Source: Batillaria attramentaria (Eukaryota > Mollusca > Gastropoda > Batillariidae). From it: a stretch of 64,000 nt of DNA. Positions within the stretch are counted from its first letter, which is position 1. Each line of letters starts with the position of its first letter. The stretch covers positions 1,105,001 through 1,169,000 of the forward strand of contig JACVVK020000037.1 of the NCBI GenBank assembly GCA_018292915.2. Reading direction: 5' to 3'. Below are positions 1 through 11,186 of the stretch, one piece after another. Under the pieces are notes generated by a model that searched no databases, was not told the DNA's origin, and was given only the letters and a program-made list of their open reading frames with translations. The position numbers and the translations under genes were made by a program.

Positions 1-130
1 CTGACCGACCGACCGACCGACCGCGACCGACCGACCGACTAGCACAATGAATAACAAACAAACGAATCAACAAGCTGTCTAACTCACATAATAATAATAA
101 TAATAATAATAATAGAAACTTTGATGTTCT
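1..130. repeat. simple repeats at left edge
   Basis: An (ACCG)n tract occupies about 1-38 and an (ATA)n tract about 89-113. Nothing else is recognised here. Confidence 0.8.
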
Positions 131-401
131 ACATGGGGAAAGTTGACTTTGACAGTACAATTTACGATCACAACATCAACAAAAACAAGGAGGAACGGCC
201 CCGTCCTACAAAGTTGTTTCTCCAAACTTCATATTATTTTGTCTGTTTTGTTGTTATTGTTGCCGGTTCTCCCCTCTCCAAGTTCTACCAACGACACTAG
301 ATCCTCTACGACCTCGACCGATTAGCCACGTGACTGGGGGTGGGGCCGGGTGGGGGAAGAAGGGGGAGAGAGAGAGAGAGAGAGGCAGAGATAGAGGGTA
401 T

Positions 402-573
402 GTGGGTGGGTGTTTAGGAGTTTAACGTCCTTTTCCACCACAAAAGGGTGAATCAAGGACGGGGCAACGAGAAAAAGGCCAGCACAAATATTTGGCCCCA
501 GCGGCCGGGATTCGAACTCTCGGCCCAAGCATTGAAAGTCCAACGCTCTACCATTCGGCCACCCTGGCTCCCC
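402..573 (-). mobile_element. tRNA-derived SINE (family 1)
   Basis: Read on the minus strand it has a tRNA-like head with a B-box like GTTCGAATCCCGGC, then a conserved body (CAAATATTTGTGCTGGC, GTTGCCCCGTC, ACGTTAAACTCC) and a CACCCACCCAC tail. GA tracts flank both sides. It lies inside segment X of the foldback-like element. Confidence 0.85.
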
Positions 574-643
574 AGAGAGAGAGAGAGAGAGAGAGGTCAG
601 TTCCGTGAAGTAAACATTTGCCGTAAGCCTCAGGCAGGTCGTC

Positions 644-680
<37 letters not shown>

Positions 681-750
681 GTCAATTCCGTGAACTAAAC
701 TTTTGACCGGCGTCAGCCTCTAGCACTGAGATCGTCTGAGGATGCTTGTT

Positions 751-778
751 AAGTTGTTTCTCTATAGAGAAACAACTT
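751..778. repeat. 28-bp perfect palindrome
   Basis: AAGTTGTTTCTC-TATA-GAGAAACAACTT reads the same on both strands. It marks the start of segment Y and recurs at 3420-3447. A 26-bp version lies at 56787-56812. Confidence 0.95.
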
Positions 779-963
779 TATGAGACGGGGCAGATTTTGC
801 TGCGCGCAGCAGCAAGTCAGTTTCAGTGATACAAAACAAGACTGTGACGTTTCTCCACACAATAATACTTTCACGCACATAGTGACGTAACGAAACCTGC
901 GTCATAGACACTTGACGTGCACACTATGCTGCTGCGTTCTTTTTGGCGGGAGTTGTGAGACGT

Positions 964-970
<7 letters not shown>

Positions 971-1060
<90 letters not shown>
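971..1060 (+). repeat. (TG)n microsatellite
   Basis: An uninterrupted TG tract of about 90 bp in segment Y. The inverted copy at 3225-3243 has only a short CA tract. Confidence 0.98.
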
Positions 1061-1061
<1 letters not shown>

Positions 1062-2011
1062 ACGGATGTAATGATGGCTATCTCCTAAACCACCTCGATG
1101 GAGGCCTTTTTACTTTGAGATAAAATGGGAAATCATCTTCTCCAGACCTACCTTTCACGATTTTTAGCCTGCCGCATTTTCAGAAGAGTTATCGCCGATT
1201 TTAAAAAATCGGTCGTGTTACGAATTTTTTCGAAAAAGTAGTTCAAATTCCTTCATTTTCTAGACTTTGGAAGTTCACCCAATCACACTGCCTGTATTCG
1301 TGCTACAGCTCTGTAGCTCTGACTGGTTTTGTGTAAAAAAAATATTTTCGAGGTAGGGGTGGTTTGCACATAAGATCAAATATCTATGAAAAGACTACTG
1401 CAAATTACTTATCATCCCGGCGTTTTTGTCTAGTGTGACAACTGCACATATGACAGGAACTACTGCACTATTATAGCTTTAGCATTTAGAATAACTGAAC
1501 TTTTAGATAAACATAACTTTTTCAAGTTTCTGCGAAAAGCACCGGTCAAAAGAGTTCCAAATTTTCGATTTCATAAGTACAATACAAGGTATTCTAGTCC
1601 ATGTTTCACCAGCCCTCTAGATCTTCCAGATTTTATGTAAAAATTAATTCAGCCAGGGAAGTCACAAAAGCAACAGGGAAATTACAAGACATGCACAAGC
1701 ATCATCTGTCATACCACCAGTGTGAAGCTGACGTCAAAACGCTTAGTTCCCAGACAAAATAAGCAAGTATCGTCACTGCCGCCGACATTTCACCAGCCCT
1801 CTAGATCTTCCAGATTTCATGTGAAAAATAATTCAGTCGGGGAAGCCACAAAGCCAACAGGGAAATCACAAGACATAAACAAGCTTCCTCAGACGATCGC
1901 AGTGCTAGAGGCTGACGTCAAAATGTTTAGTTCGCGGAACTGACGTCATCTCTCCGTCTGTGTATGACGACCTGCCTGAGGCTGACGTCAAATGTTTAGT
2001 TCAAGGAACTG

Positions 2012-2042
<31 letters not shown>

Positions 2043-2045
<3 letters not shown>

Positions 2046-2204
2046 GGAGCCAGGGTAGCCGAATGGTAGAGCGTTGGACTTGGAGCGGGTCGAGAGTTCG
2101 AATCCCGGCTTGGGCCAAATATTTGTGCTGACCTTTCTCTCGTTGCCCCGTCTTTGATATCACCCTTACGTGGTGGAAAAGGACGTTAAACTCCTAAACA
2201 CCCA

Positions 2205-2213
<9 letters not shown>
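2043..2213 (+). mobile_element. tRNA-derived SINE (family 1)
   Basis: A full-length copy in forward orientation: tRNA-like head with A-box region AGCCGAATGGTAGAGCG and B-box GAGTTCGAATCCC, body, and CACCCACCCAC tail. It is bounded by CT tracts and is the inverted counterpart of the copy at 402-573. Confidence 0.88.
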
Positions 2214-2244
<31 letters not shown>

Positions 2245-3419
2245 CTCCCCCCACCCGGCCCCACCCCCAGTCACGTGACTAATCGGTCGAGGTCGTAGAG
2301 GATCTAGTGTCATTGGCAGAACATGGAGAGAACCGGCAACAATAACAACAAAACAGACAAAATAAAATGAAGTTTGGAGAAACAACTTTGTAGGACGGGG
2401 CCGTTCCTCCTTGTTCATGTCTTGTGATTTCCCTGTTGGCTTTGTGACTTCTCCGACTGAATTATTTTTCACATGAAATCTGGAAGATCTAGAGGGCTGA
2501 TGAAATGTCGGAAGCAGTGACGATACTTGCAGATTTTGTCTGTGAACCAAACATTTGACGTCAGCCTCAAGCTGCTCGTCTGTCAGGTGATACTTCTTCA
2601 TATCTTGTGATTTCCTTGTTGTTTCTGTGACTTCCGTGACTGAATTAATTTTGATATAAAATCTGGAAGATCTAGAGAGCTGATGAAACGTGGACTTAAG
2701 TGCCTCGAGTTGTACTTACGAAATTGCAAAATTGGAACTTTTTTGACCAGCGCTTCTCGCAGAAAAAATGTGTTTATCTAAAAGCTCTGTTATTCATAAT
2801 ACTAAAGCTATAATAGTGCAGTAGTTCATGTCATATGTGCAGTTGGCATAAGTGACAAAAATACCGGAATGATGAGTAATTTGAAGGAGTCTTTTCATAG
2901 ATATTTGGCCTTATATGCAAACAACCCCTACCTCGGAAATATTTTTCTTACACAAAACCTGTCAGAGCTACAGAGCTGTGCTACGAAAACAGGCAGTATA
3001 ATTGGATGATCTTCCCACTTTCAGAAGATGAAGCCATTTGAACATTTTCTTCGAAAAAATTCGTAACATGACCGATTTTTTAAAATCGGCGATAACTCTT
3101 CTGAAAATGCGGCAGGCTAAAAATCGTGAAAGGTAGCTCTGGAGAAGGTGAATTCCCATTTTATCTCAAAGTAAAAAGGCCTCCAACGAGGTGGTTTAGG
3201 AGATAGCCATCATTACATCCGTCCACACACACACACAGACACACGTCATTCCCGCCAAAAAGAACGCAGCAGCATAGTGTGCACGTAAGGTGTCTACGAT
3301 GCAGATTTCGTTACGTCACTGTGTGCGTGAAAGTAAGTATTGTGTGGAGAAACGTCACAGTCTTGTTTTGTATCACTGAAACTTGCTGCTGCGCGCAGCA
3401 AAATCTGCCCCGTCTCATA

Positions 3420-3447
3420 AAGTTGTTTCTCTATAGAGAAACAACTT
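3420..3447. repeat. 28-bp perfect palindrome (right copy)
   Basis: Identical to 751-778. It terminates segment rcY. Confidence 0.95.
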
Positions 3448-4150
3448 AACAATATAAACATAACACCGAACTTAAATGCTCATCGTACGTAAACATTACA
3501 ACAGTAACAGGCAGCAAACTACTATTCGTTATTCCTTGCCATTCATATAATATATTTGGAATGAAAGAATTCTAGCGGCTGCGTAAAGAACTAGACAGCT
3601 AACTAATCTATTCAGTGATCACTGATTAATCTGTAACTACGTGTAGAGATTGTTAAAGGAAGGAAAATAAGTATTTGTGGCACGCATCCCACAGTCCCAC
3701 AGAATGTGTTTATTTTCTTACACGACATCCACGCCATCTCTATAGCCCCACCTCGTCCCCTCTACCTACACTGAGCAAATTCGAAACAAAGCATACAAAA
3801 CTGACAAACCAATCAAAGAAACGTTTTCAGCCCCCCCCCCCCCCCCCCAAAAAAAAGCGGACAAACAAAAACCCACCCTAATAACCCCAATAAGAGCATT
3901 ATCATTAACAATAAATCCTAAACAAAAGACAACAACAACAACGGCTACGACGACGACAACTAGCAAGCATCTTCTATAGTTGTCATCTCTTGTCAGCGGT
4001 AAACTAGGGTTGTGACCGCCCCTCCCCCCCCCCCCCACACACATACACCCTCCCTCCCCCTCAAGCGTATTTATTCTGCACACTGTGGTTATAATCGTAC
4101 AGTAATACATGTATAATTGATAGTGTACTTCTAAATTTAGTAAGAGTTTA
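3448..4150. other. no gene recognised
   Basis: AT-rich DNA with C homopolymers (about 3830-3848 and 4022-4036). I see no coding potential and no recognised element before the start of duplication unit A. Confidence 0.5.
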
Positions 4151-4151
4151 G

Positions 4152-4386
4152 GTACACTACTGAGAGTCTGTTGCAAAAACAAGACCCAGTACATCGATGA
4201 AACTGAATTCATGTTTTCCACAAGATGAAAGGAATAGTGCGCCGTTTGATGTCAACGGCAGATAGATTTATGAAATAACATGCCATTTGTCACGGTGTGA
4301 TTTTTAACAAAAGGAACAAAGCAAGGAGTGTTTACACATACACACGCGCGCGCGTATGTCAGCTGCCACACGGTTTCGATGGTTTC
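4152..4386 (-). repeat. left arm of an inverted repeat in unit A
   Basis: This stretch is the reverse complement of about 5300-5556, sharing blocks such as AAATGGCATGTTAT and CGTGTGACAGCTGAC. Unit B has the same arms at 26605-26820 and 31521-31760, spread apart by later insertions. Single-arm copies are at 31820-31930, 60537-60780 and 60886-61020. Confidence 0.75.
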
Positions 4387-4431
4387 ATATCATGGTTTAC
4401 GTTAAGCAGCTTTCAACAGCACAAAGCAACA

Positions 4432-4573
4432 GGGTGGGTGGGTGGGTGTTTCGGGGTTTAACGTCCTTTTCCACCACATAGGGTGATATCAAAGACGGGG
4501 CAACGAGGAAAAAGCCAGCACAAATATTTGGCCCCAGCCGGGATCGAACTCACGACCCGAGCATTAGAAGTCC
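4432..4573 (-). mobile_element. tRNA-derived SINE, 5'-truncated, 12-bp TSD
   Basis: Minus-strand SINE lacking the first part of the tRNA head. It is flanked by CACAAAGCAACA at 4420-4431 and 4574-4585. The homologous position in unit B (26853-26864, CACAACGCAACA) is an empty site, so this insertion postdates the A/B duplication. Confidence 0.92.
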
Positions 4574-4635
4574 CACAAAGCAACATAAAAGGAAACATTT
4601 GCCTTCTCACAGAATCTAAAAATATAAGTCATCAA

Positions 4636-4683
4636 GCCCCATGGGCTCGCCCTCGCCAGGCGGGGCTGATTTTGCTGAGCTTG

Positions 4684-4690
<7 letters not shown>
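4636..4690 (+). mobile_element. fragment of the 948-bp retroposon family (5' end)
   Basis: CCCCATGGGCTCGCCC and GGCGGGGCTGATTTTGC match the 5' end of the element at 8590-9537. Here it ends in a CT tract. Confidence 0.7.
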
Positions 4691-4714
<24 letters not shown>

Positions 4715-5594
4715 GTGTGCTCTAGTTGCTTGGCCTGAAAGCAGAGTGTGATGTAATTGAGAAAATCCATGTATTTGCAATGAAACGTTTCCTGAGTGCT
4801 ACTGCTAGTTGTTTATAAGACTGTGACTTATTTTGCAAGCCCAGCACTTGTGTGACAATTATTGTATTCAACTGTTCTAAGAATTGTGCTGAGTACTGCC
4901 CTTTTGTATTTGCATAGTGATCTATGCATGTAATCTTGAATAAATTAGTCTACGTATCCAATACAGTTCCTTGGTGGCGTCACCTTGTGTTGTCTTGTAC
5001 GGAGTGAGTGCTTCGTGTGTGAGGGCCACTCAGAACACGCACGAGAACCCCCCCCCCCCCCCCACACACACACACAGAACACAACTTCGTGACAGCTACA
5101 TTGGGGGAAAAGGGGAAGGGGGGACGGGACAATTCATGTTCTGGGGGAAAAGGGGGGGGGGAGAGGAGGATGTATTTGAGGTACACATATTGACTGCTTT
5201 TGGCGAACACCCCCCCCCCCCCCCTTTCCCCTCCCAACCCCGTCCTTTCATGTTGCGTTGTGCTGTGGAAACTGTGCTGCTTCACCTACACATATGATAC
5301 CATTGAAACCGTGTGACAGCTGACATACATACGCGCGTGTGTGTTTGTGTGTAAACACGCCCGGAAAACTACCTCCCTTTGTTCGTTTTATTAAAAATCA
5401 TACCGTGACAAATGGCATGTTATATGATAAGTGTATCAAAGGGCGCGCTATTCCTTTCATCGTGTTTTCGGAATTTCTCTATTTGGGTACGGGGAAAACA
5501 TGAATGTCATCGAAATCCTGGGTTTTGTTTTTTGCCACACTCTCAGTAGTGTAATAGAGAGACAGCACATCACAGAGGCCTCCGAGTCAGTGGA

Positions 5595-5710
<116 letters not shown>

Positions 5711-6004
5711 TTGCATTAATTAGATTAAATTGATTTGTTTGTATCCTGAGGAAGGAGAAAGCCGAAACGTTGACCCGTGCCGTCCTTTGTGAAAGTTAAG
5801 TGGTTTCTGTCCCTTTTATGTCGCTTTTGTTTGCTTAACTTGTAACCACTTCGTAGTCACTACCGATTCCTTTTCTATTTGCTTATTACCATTTTGGCAA
5901 TGAGTATTAAGTGATTTATTATTTGCACATCTCCGTTTCTACTCTTATCCGGCTGATACCCAAACAACACATTCGATTCAGATAAAGACAAATTGAATGT
6001 TCTG

Positions 6005-6690
6005 CTCCGTTTTTTTAATGCATGAAATGTAAACAAATTTCCCAGAGGGGCCTAACTTTCTTACATTTCCAGAAAAAATGTTCAATGAAATCAGTTTCAT
6101 CACAATACGTGCATTTGTTCGATTGTCTTAATCCCATTTTCCTTAACAAGAAGTTTGTGGGATAACTATTGTGTAAAATCTTCCAATGAAGCAATTTCAA
6201 TTTTTCTTCTTTCGTGCACTGGACACCGAGAGACCAATGCGTCAAAGAAATACCGTATTTATGCTGCCAAAACTGAACAGAACAAGGGTTAACCGTTTTC
6301 AATTGAGCCATACGTAGGCGTATGCCCTTAGGCTGAAGGTGTGTCCGACGTTCGTTTGGGTCACACCATTAACTGCACGAGCTTAGAATGCGATGCACAA
6401 AGCGCTATATTCAAACAGCCTGGTGGCCTTGTGCCCCACTTTCATGCAAACCTCAATAAAAGAAATGAAACTGTCAGCATCCATTACATCATGAGCATAG
6501 TGGACATGCGCGTCAATCCAAACTTTGAAGAATAGAACTTTACCTTTAAATACAATACGAGGATTGTTCCAAATAATTTGATCCTGCAGTGGTATACTAA
6601 CTTTACCACACATATGATGTTAATGATCCACCCATTGACTCAAAGCATGTTTCCAGAAGTCTGACGTTCCCACATGTAAGGATCAGTATT
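6005..6690 (-). pseudogene. L1/Tx1-like LINE ORF2 C-terminal fragment
   Basis: On the minus strand, 6613-6383 encodes the region just before the terminal zinc-finger-like domain. 6311-6015 encodes the zf-RVT type end (KLLHWKILHNSYPTN, then CTYCDETDFIEHFFWKC). The two parts are in different frames, so the fragment is broken. No reverse-transcriptase core remains. It lies at the unit A position where unit C (61030-61690) has unrelated sequence, so it was probably inserted after duplication. Confidence 0.75.
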
Positions 6691-7227
6691 GATGATGATA
6701 ATATTATGCGATTTCGGTTGATGTTTGTTGTGGTTTGTTCGGATCCTTTGTATAATGGATTAGATACGATTGGGGTGTATTCTATGTTTTGGCGGGTTTT
6801 TGTCGTGTTGGTTGAGTGTCTCGTGAGTCTCCTGTCTTGGTTGGAGGGGTGGGCTTGTTAAGGTTGGGTGGGTGGGTATAAGAGTGATATCAATGCCGGG
6901 ACAAGGAAGACTTGCGAAACTATTTCGAACAGCTCAGGAAAAACAATATCTAGCAAAAGTCACATGTTGACAAATTTTGAATCTCGTCTGTCAAATTCAC
7001 ATACATTTTCTACACGGTGGCCGAGGAAGCAGGAGACAATAATTTAATTATTAATTTTGAGTTATACACAGGCCAGCGACATTGTGGATTACAATCCGAG
7101 AGCAGTGCGTTACTGGTATGAGTGAGCGAGTGCGAACAGTTCAAGACATCTGAGTCCTGCCTAATCTGTACTATTTTGAACTGTAAGCTCGTAAAGGCGT
7201 TTATTTGAAATTTGAAGTAAGATTTTT

Positions 7228-7488
7228 CTAGCACAGTAGACTTTTAAAACCACTCACTGAATAGTCGGCAGCTAAGACGCGGATAGGACGCGACGTTACT
7301 TTGCTTGTCGGCTCAAACTGATTTTTACAATCTTCGTTTTGAAATAAACGGGCCAAAACTGGACGTACAGACACAGTACACCAAAACACACTTCCTACCT
7401 TCAACCACGACGGAAAAATTACAACGCGGAGTGAGACTGATTGAGGAAATACCAGATCCTTTCGTGAAAATGTCGCAGGAACATGCAC
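7228..7488 (-). other. antisense open frame conserved in three units (unit A copy)
   Basis: An 86-codon minus-strand frame whose translation closely matches longer 124-codon frames at 41826-42200 and 62186-62560. Unit A carries a deletion and a different start. No known domain is seen. It may only reflect recent duplication. Confidence 0.25.
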
Positions 7489-8153
7489 ACGAATTGATGC
7501 GTTGGTAAATGTGAGACAATGTATAAAATGGAAGATTACTCTAAAATAGCAATGAGGTCATTCCTTCTTTCGGTGTGCGCCATAGGGAATCCCATCCTAA
7601 CATCCGCAAACGGCCAGTTCAAGTCGTGACAATTCAATCAAGCTCACCTAGTAAACGTCATTTGTACAGCTTCGGTCCGCTGCCATTATTTTTTACTCCT
7701 ATCAGCCTGACGTTTTCCGATGCTTAGGCACCACCCAAAGATTTGTTCGGTTGGATGTGCCTTCCCCGATCACTCAGGGGTTAGCCATGACTCCCCCCGC
7801 CCTAGGAATCAATCAATGTCTGTCATCCACTGGCGTACAGCTCCAGCGTACCCTCCATGAACACCAAACACACATGTACATAACCTCGCATCGCTTTCCC
7901 TCCAAATTCTCTTCCTCACCCGCCCCTCCCCCCCCCCCACAACCACCACCACCCCCCACCCCCATTCTCCCCCCTTCCCACCAATTCTCTCTCACACATG
8001 TTGCATTCTAAACGCGACAGTAGCTCCAAAGAGCGTTTATGATGATGATCAAAAGAATTCCAGATTGGCTGTTCACAATTTTATTGCAGCCTGTTATTTT
8101 GCCTGCGAAAAGTAAGTGATATATGGCGATGATTCACTGTGTGAAGCTGTGCA

Positions 8154-8159
8154 TATAAA
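8154..8159 (+). promoter_or_regulatory. TATA box of gene 1 (predicted)
   Basis: TATAAA in the context GTGCATATAAACTGTGCG lies about 100 bp upstream of a strong donor (CCT|GTGAGT at 8255/8256). The same arrangement occurs at 42781-42786 and 63148-63153. This is the best candidate core promoter for the MACPF gene. No transcript evidence is available. Confidence 0.45.
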
Positions 8160-8183
8160 CTGTGCGTCCTGTGAACACTTTCA

Positions 8184-8255
8184 TCTACCTGCCTGACAAC
8201 GACCAGAGGTTGCAGATCTTCTCGTCAGCTGTCCTGCCATTCTCTACAACGTCCT
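8184..8255 (+). other. gene 1 non-coding exon 1 (predicted 5' UTR)
   Basis: The exon is inferred to start about 25-30 bp after the TATA box and to end at donor GTGAGT (8256). It contains no ATG. It would splice to the acceptor TTTTCCCAG at 11028. Units B and C keep the same TATA box, spacing and donor. Confidence 0.4.
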
Positions 8256-8309
8256 GTGAGTATCTGCCTTTCAATCTCTTTCTCTCTACTGTTCTAGTGT
8301 AATTTCGCA

Positions 8310-8441
8310 ACATTTTCGTAGGTAATTTTGATATTAACGCTGAACGCAAGAAGAGAATCCAAGATGAAAAAAACAAACTTGATGAGCAAATTCTGTCCAT
8401 TTCTGTCAGAGCACATTATCCATATGAATCTCATAATGATT
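8310..8441 (+). pseudogene. charged, coiled-coil-like open frame remnant (unit A copy)
   Basis: A short frame with a Lys/Glu-rich segment (RIQDEKNKLDEQILSI). Related frames are at 43344-43526 and 63733-63840. Unit A lacks the upstream 450 bp, and unit C is frameshifted in an A run. The family is not recognised. Confidence 0.3.
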
Positions 8442-8461
8442 AATTTGTTTCGCCCGAAATG

Positions 8462-8577
8462 GGCAGAGGTGGTAAAGTGTGGGATTTCAATGTTCCCATT
8501 GCTTTCAATGGTGATGAGTTCGAGTCCTGGTTTGGAGCCAAACGTTTGTGTTGGGTTTGTCCTGTTTGCCAATGAAG
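8462..8577 (+). mobile_element. degenerate tRNA-like SINE
   Basis: TGGTAAAGTGTGGG resembles an A-box region and GAGTTCGAGTCCTGG a B-box. The following GGAGCCAAACGTTTGTG parallels the body of SINE family 1. Copies at 43550 and 63920 show the insertion predates the unit duplication. Confidence 0.45.
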
Positions 8578-8589
8578 TCTTCTAGTGGA

Positions 8590-9537
8590 GAGAGTGAGTG
8601 AGTTTTTGAGGCGTAAAGCCGCGCAAGCCACGAGACTAATTCGCCGCTAAGTATGTCTGCACTACGTGAAAAAAAAAACCCAGAAAATGTAACATTGGAC
8701 AAAGGATGCAAATTGATCTACGGGGCAATATAAACCTACGACATGCAGGAGACGCTGCACCTTCATGCTAATTTCTCGAACTCCCGGTTACAGAAAAGCG
8801 TAGAAAACAAATAATTACAACTAGGTAAAACAAAGATAAATACTATACTAAGCGCATATACAGCAAATATTGCAACTCTCATCTCCTAGGCGCAATAAAC
8901 CAGTTCGCAGCATATGCCCAACATTACTTATTCCTAACCACTGGTAGTGCAGACGTGAGTAAGGGGCTAAAAAGAAGAAATATAGATGAAAGGGCCGAAC
9001 TTAGACATCAGCTAAGAGATGAGAGGAAGGACAGAGCAGCTAAATTCGGGAGGTTTTAAAGAGAAAGAGACAGTCGAATGGTCTGGTGAGGGATAGACAG
9101 AGAGGTAGGAAGGAAAATTCCTCAGTTGCCAATGAAGACAACATGCCTGGGATGCAGTTGGAGAACAGACTGCTCCAACACGGAACCTCCCCACCGTGAG
9201 GCGGTTTGGGAAAACAACGCACCAGAGAGGGGTGTGTTGTGAAGGTCTTCAACATGACAGGTGTTCAGCAGCACCAGCAGGGTGCTGCGAACAAAGCCTG
9301 CCAGGGTGAAGACCAGGTGGGGGGGAATCCAGTTCAGTCGGCTTTCAGAAACGACCCTCACATGTCTCACTGGACAGCAGACACCCGCTTACTGACCTCC
9401 CCCCGGAGGAGATTTTAAGCGAGCAAAAGACAGGTGAATGGACCGATGGAGGCAGAAGTAAGATTAAAGAAAGAGCAAAAGGGGTGGGCAAGCTCAGCGA
9501 AATTAGCCCCGCCGCGTGAAGGCGAGCCCATGGGGCC
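8590..9537 (-). mobile_element. 948-bp non-autonomous retroposon with 12-bp TSD
   Basis: The insert is flanked by TCTTCTAGTGGA at 8578-8589 and 9538-9549. Unit B at about 43650 has a single uninterrupted copy of the site. On the minus strand it begins GGCCCCATGGGCTCGCC and ends with a GGCTTTACGCCTCAAAA-(ACTC)n tail. Fragments of the family occur at 4636, 9888-10170, 25330-25920, 26913-27140, 30950-31010 and 43997-44260. Tail-only copies are at 23970 and 30551. No long open frame is visible. Confidence 0.85.
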
Positions 9538-9887
9538 TCTTCTAGTGGATGGAAACGGACTATGTCCTAAAGTCCAACAGGTTAGGGGCCTCCTATGGGG
9601 CTCAACAATCACAGTTTGTGGACTTATTTTAGAGTTTAAAAAAAACAACAACAGAAAATGGTCCGTTGGAACGGAGTATTAAATGAAATTCCTACGGGCT
9701 CATAAGATTTGCAAGATGTGGAGTCATCTGAGTGTAGGCTTAGGAAACCAAGGGGAACAGCGTGACTGGCGATCTCTTACTGCATGCCAGATTCACTCTT
9801 CTATTGTGTAACGTCACTGTTATATAAATAATGAGTTTCAGTAGCTTCAAACTGTCTGCTGTCCACTTTCCTTTAATTTTAATCGGT

Positions 9888-10170
9888 CCTATGGGCTCGC
9901 CTTTACGCGGCGGGGCTGATTTCGCCGACCTTCCCCACCCCTTTTGCTCTTTCTTTACTCTTGTTTCTCCTTGTATCGGCCCATTCACCTGTCTTTTGCT
10001 CTTTTAAAATCTCCTCCGAGAGGAGGTCAGTAAACGGGTGTCTGCTGACTCTTGGTCCAGTGAGACATCTGATGGTCGTTTCTGAAGGCCGACTTCACTG
10101 GATTCCCCCCCACCTGGTCTTCACCATTGCGGGCTTTGTTCGCAGGGTTCCCCCCCCCCCCCCGCAGGCC
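9888..10170 (+). mobile_element. 948-bp-family retroposon fragment, ancestral to the duplication
   Basis: The 5' third of the family in forward orientation. It is also present at 43997-44260 in unit B, so it was inserted before the units duplicated. Confidence 0.7.
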
Positions 10171-11028
10171 GTCCCAAAGTGAATGCATTGATCTGTTCTG
10201 TGTTCTGTAACTCTTGAAGCTATCAGCCATCTTGACGTCACGGTCAAGAATGACGTCATGTTCAAGAGCGATATCACGGCCAAGTAACAAAAGATCACAT
10301 AAACTTTGTGCACACGAAATCAAATGAATCACCTAAAACAGATGACGTTGTGTTCAGTATCCGGCTGGTTTACGTCACTTACCTTTTGACACGTTGTGAT
10401 ATACAGGGGTGCTACACAGGATCAATCAGTTTCAGGTTGGAATAAACGTTTCTGAGAAAGTCGTTCTTTTTTTTAGAGAGTTACTGCCCTTGCGAATGAT
10501 TGACAGGTGTGACGCCAACTCAATTGTCAGACAGAATACGAGTTTTATTTGGGATGAAGAAACAAAATTAATGATTAAACGGTTTGCAGGAGATGAATAA
10601 ACAAAACCTATGGAGAGTTTACGACTGGTTTAGGGACTGGATGTTTATTGCACGCTGATGACAGTCCCTGTGTAATCCATTTGAGACTAGAGCTGTCTCA
10701 CACTAGTGTACATTTTAGTTTATGCAGCTAGTTAAGCCCGTACGACTGCTTTGAGTGTCGGTAATATTGGCCGCACGATAACGTTCAGTGATACATTATC
10801 TACACACTGTAAAACCGCTCTTAAGATCTAAACCAACCATCCAACTAGTCAACTACTCTATTACAGAGGAATGTGACTTTAATTCTGGTGGTACATATCG
10901 TATGCATTATGACTATTTGACATTCAAACCCTTTATATTCTAAAATTTCCTTTCTAACAAGACGCTTGTGAGGATTGAAGTAAACACTTCAGACTGAAAA
11001 CCTTCACTTGTGGCGAAGCTTTTCCCAG
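10171..11028. other. gene 1 intron 1, 3' part
   Basis: No coding sequence is recognised. About 10534-11010 is absent from unit B, where CAGAATACGAGTTTT joins directly to CACTTGTGGCGAAGC. This is either an insertion in A or a deletion in B. Confidence 0.5.
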
Positions 11029-11106
11029 CGGGTCGTAATGGGGCTTCGAGTGATGACCTCATCGGGTGACGTCAATAGTGCGATGCCCATGAAGAATCGA
11101 TTCAAG
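11029..11106 (+). CDS. gene 1 exon 2: start codon and signal-peptide n-region
   Basis: The acceptor TTTTCCCAG ends at 11028 and the donor AAG|GTAACG lies at 11106/11107. In-frame ATGs are at 11038, 11053, 11083 and 11089. The last two put a short basic n-region (MKNRFK) directly before the hydrophobic core in exon 3, which looks most like a signal peptide. Compared with gene 2 there is a 3-nt and a 15-nt length difference, both in frame, which argues for coding. The exon ends in phase 0. Confidence 0.65.
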
Positions 11107-11118
11107 GTAACGTATTGT

Positions 11119-11186
<68 letters not shown>

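Larger units (their letters stand above)
181..3447. mobile_element. complex inverted-repeat (foldback-like) element, order X-Y-rcX-rcY
   Basis: Segment X (about 181-748) recurs inverted at about 1878-2420. Segment Y (about 751-1940) recurs inverted at about 2425-3447. Y begins and rcY ends with the same 28-bp perfect palindrome (half site AAGTTGTTTCTC around TATA) at 751-778 and 3420-3447. The motif GAGAAACAACTTTRTGRGA recurs near 196-223, 763-790, 2375-2401 and 3403-3436. X carries a tRNA-derived SINE and GA tracts, so both halves copied an already inserted SINE. No transposase reading frame is visible. A related copy lies at 55190-56820. The class is not recognised. Confidence 0.7.

Noticed and set aside
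2043..2110. Possible functional tRNA genes
   Set aside because: The tRNA-like heads are followed by a conserved SINE body and tail, recur many times and are often truncated. None is a stand-alone tRNA.
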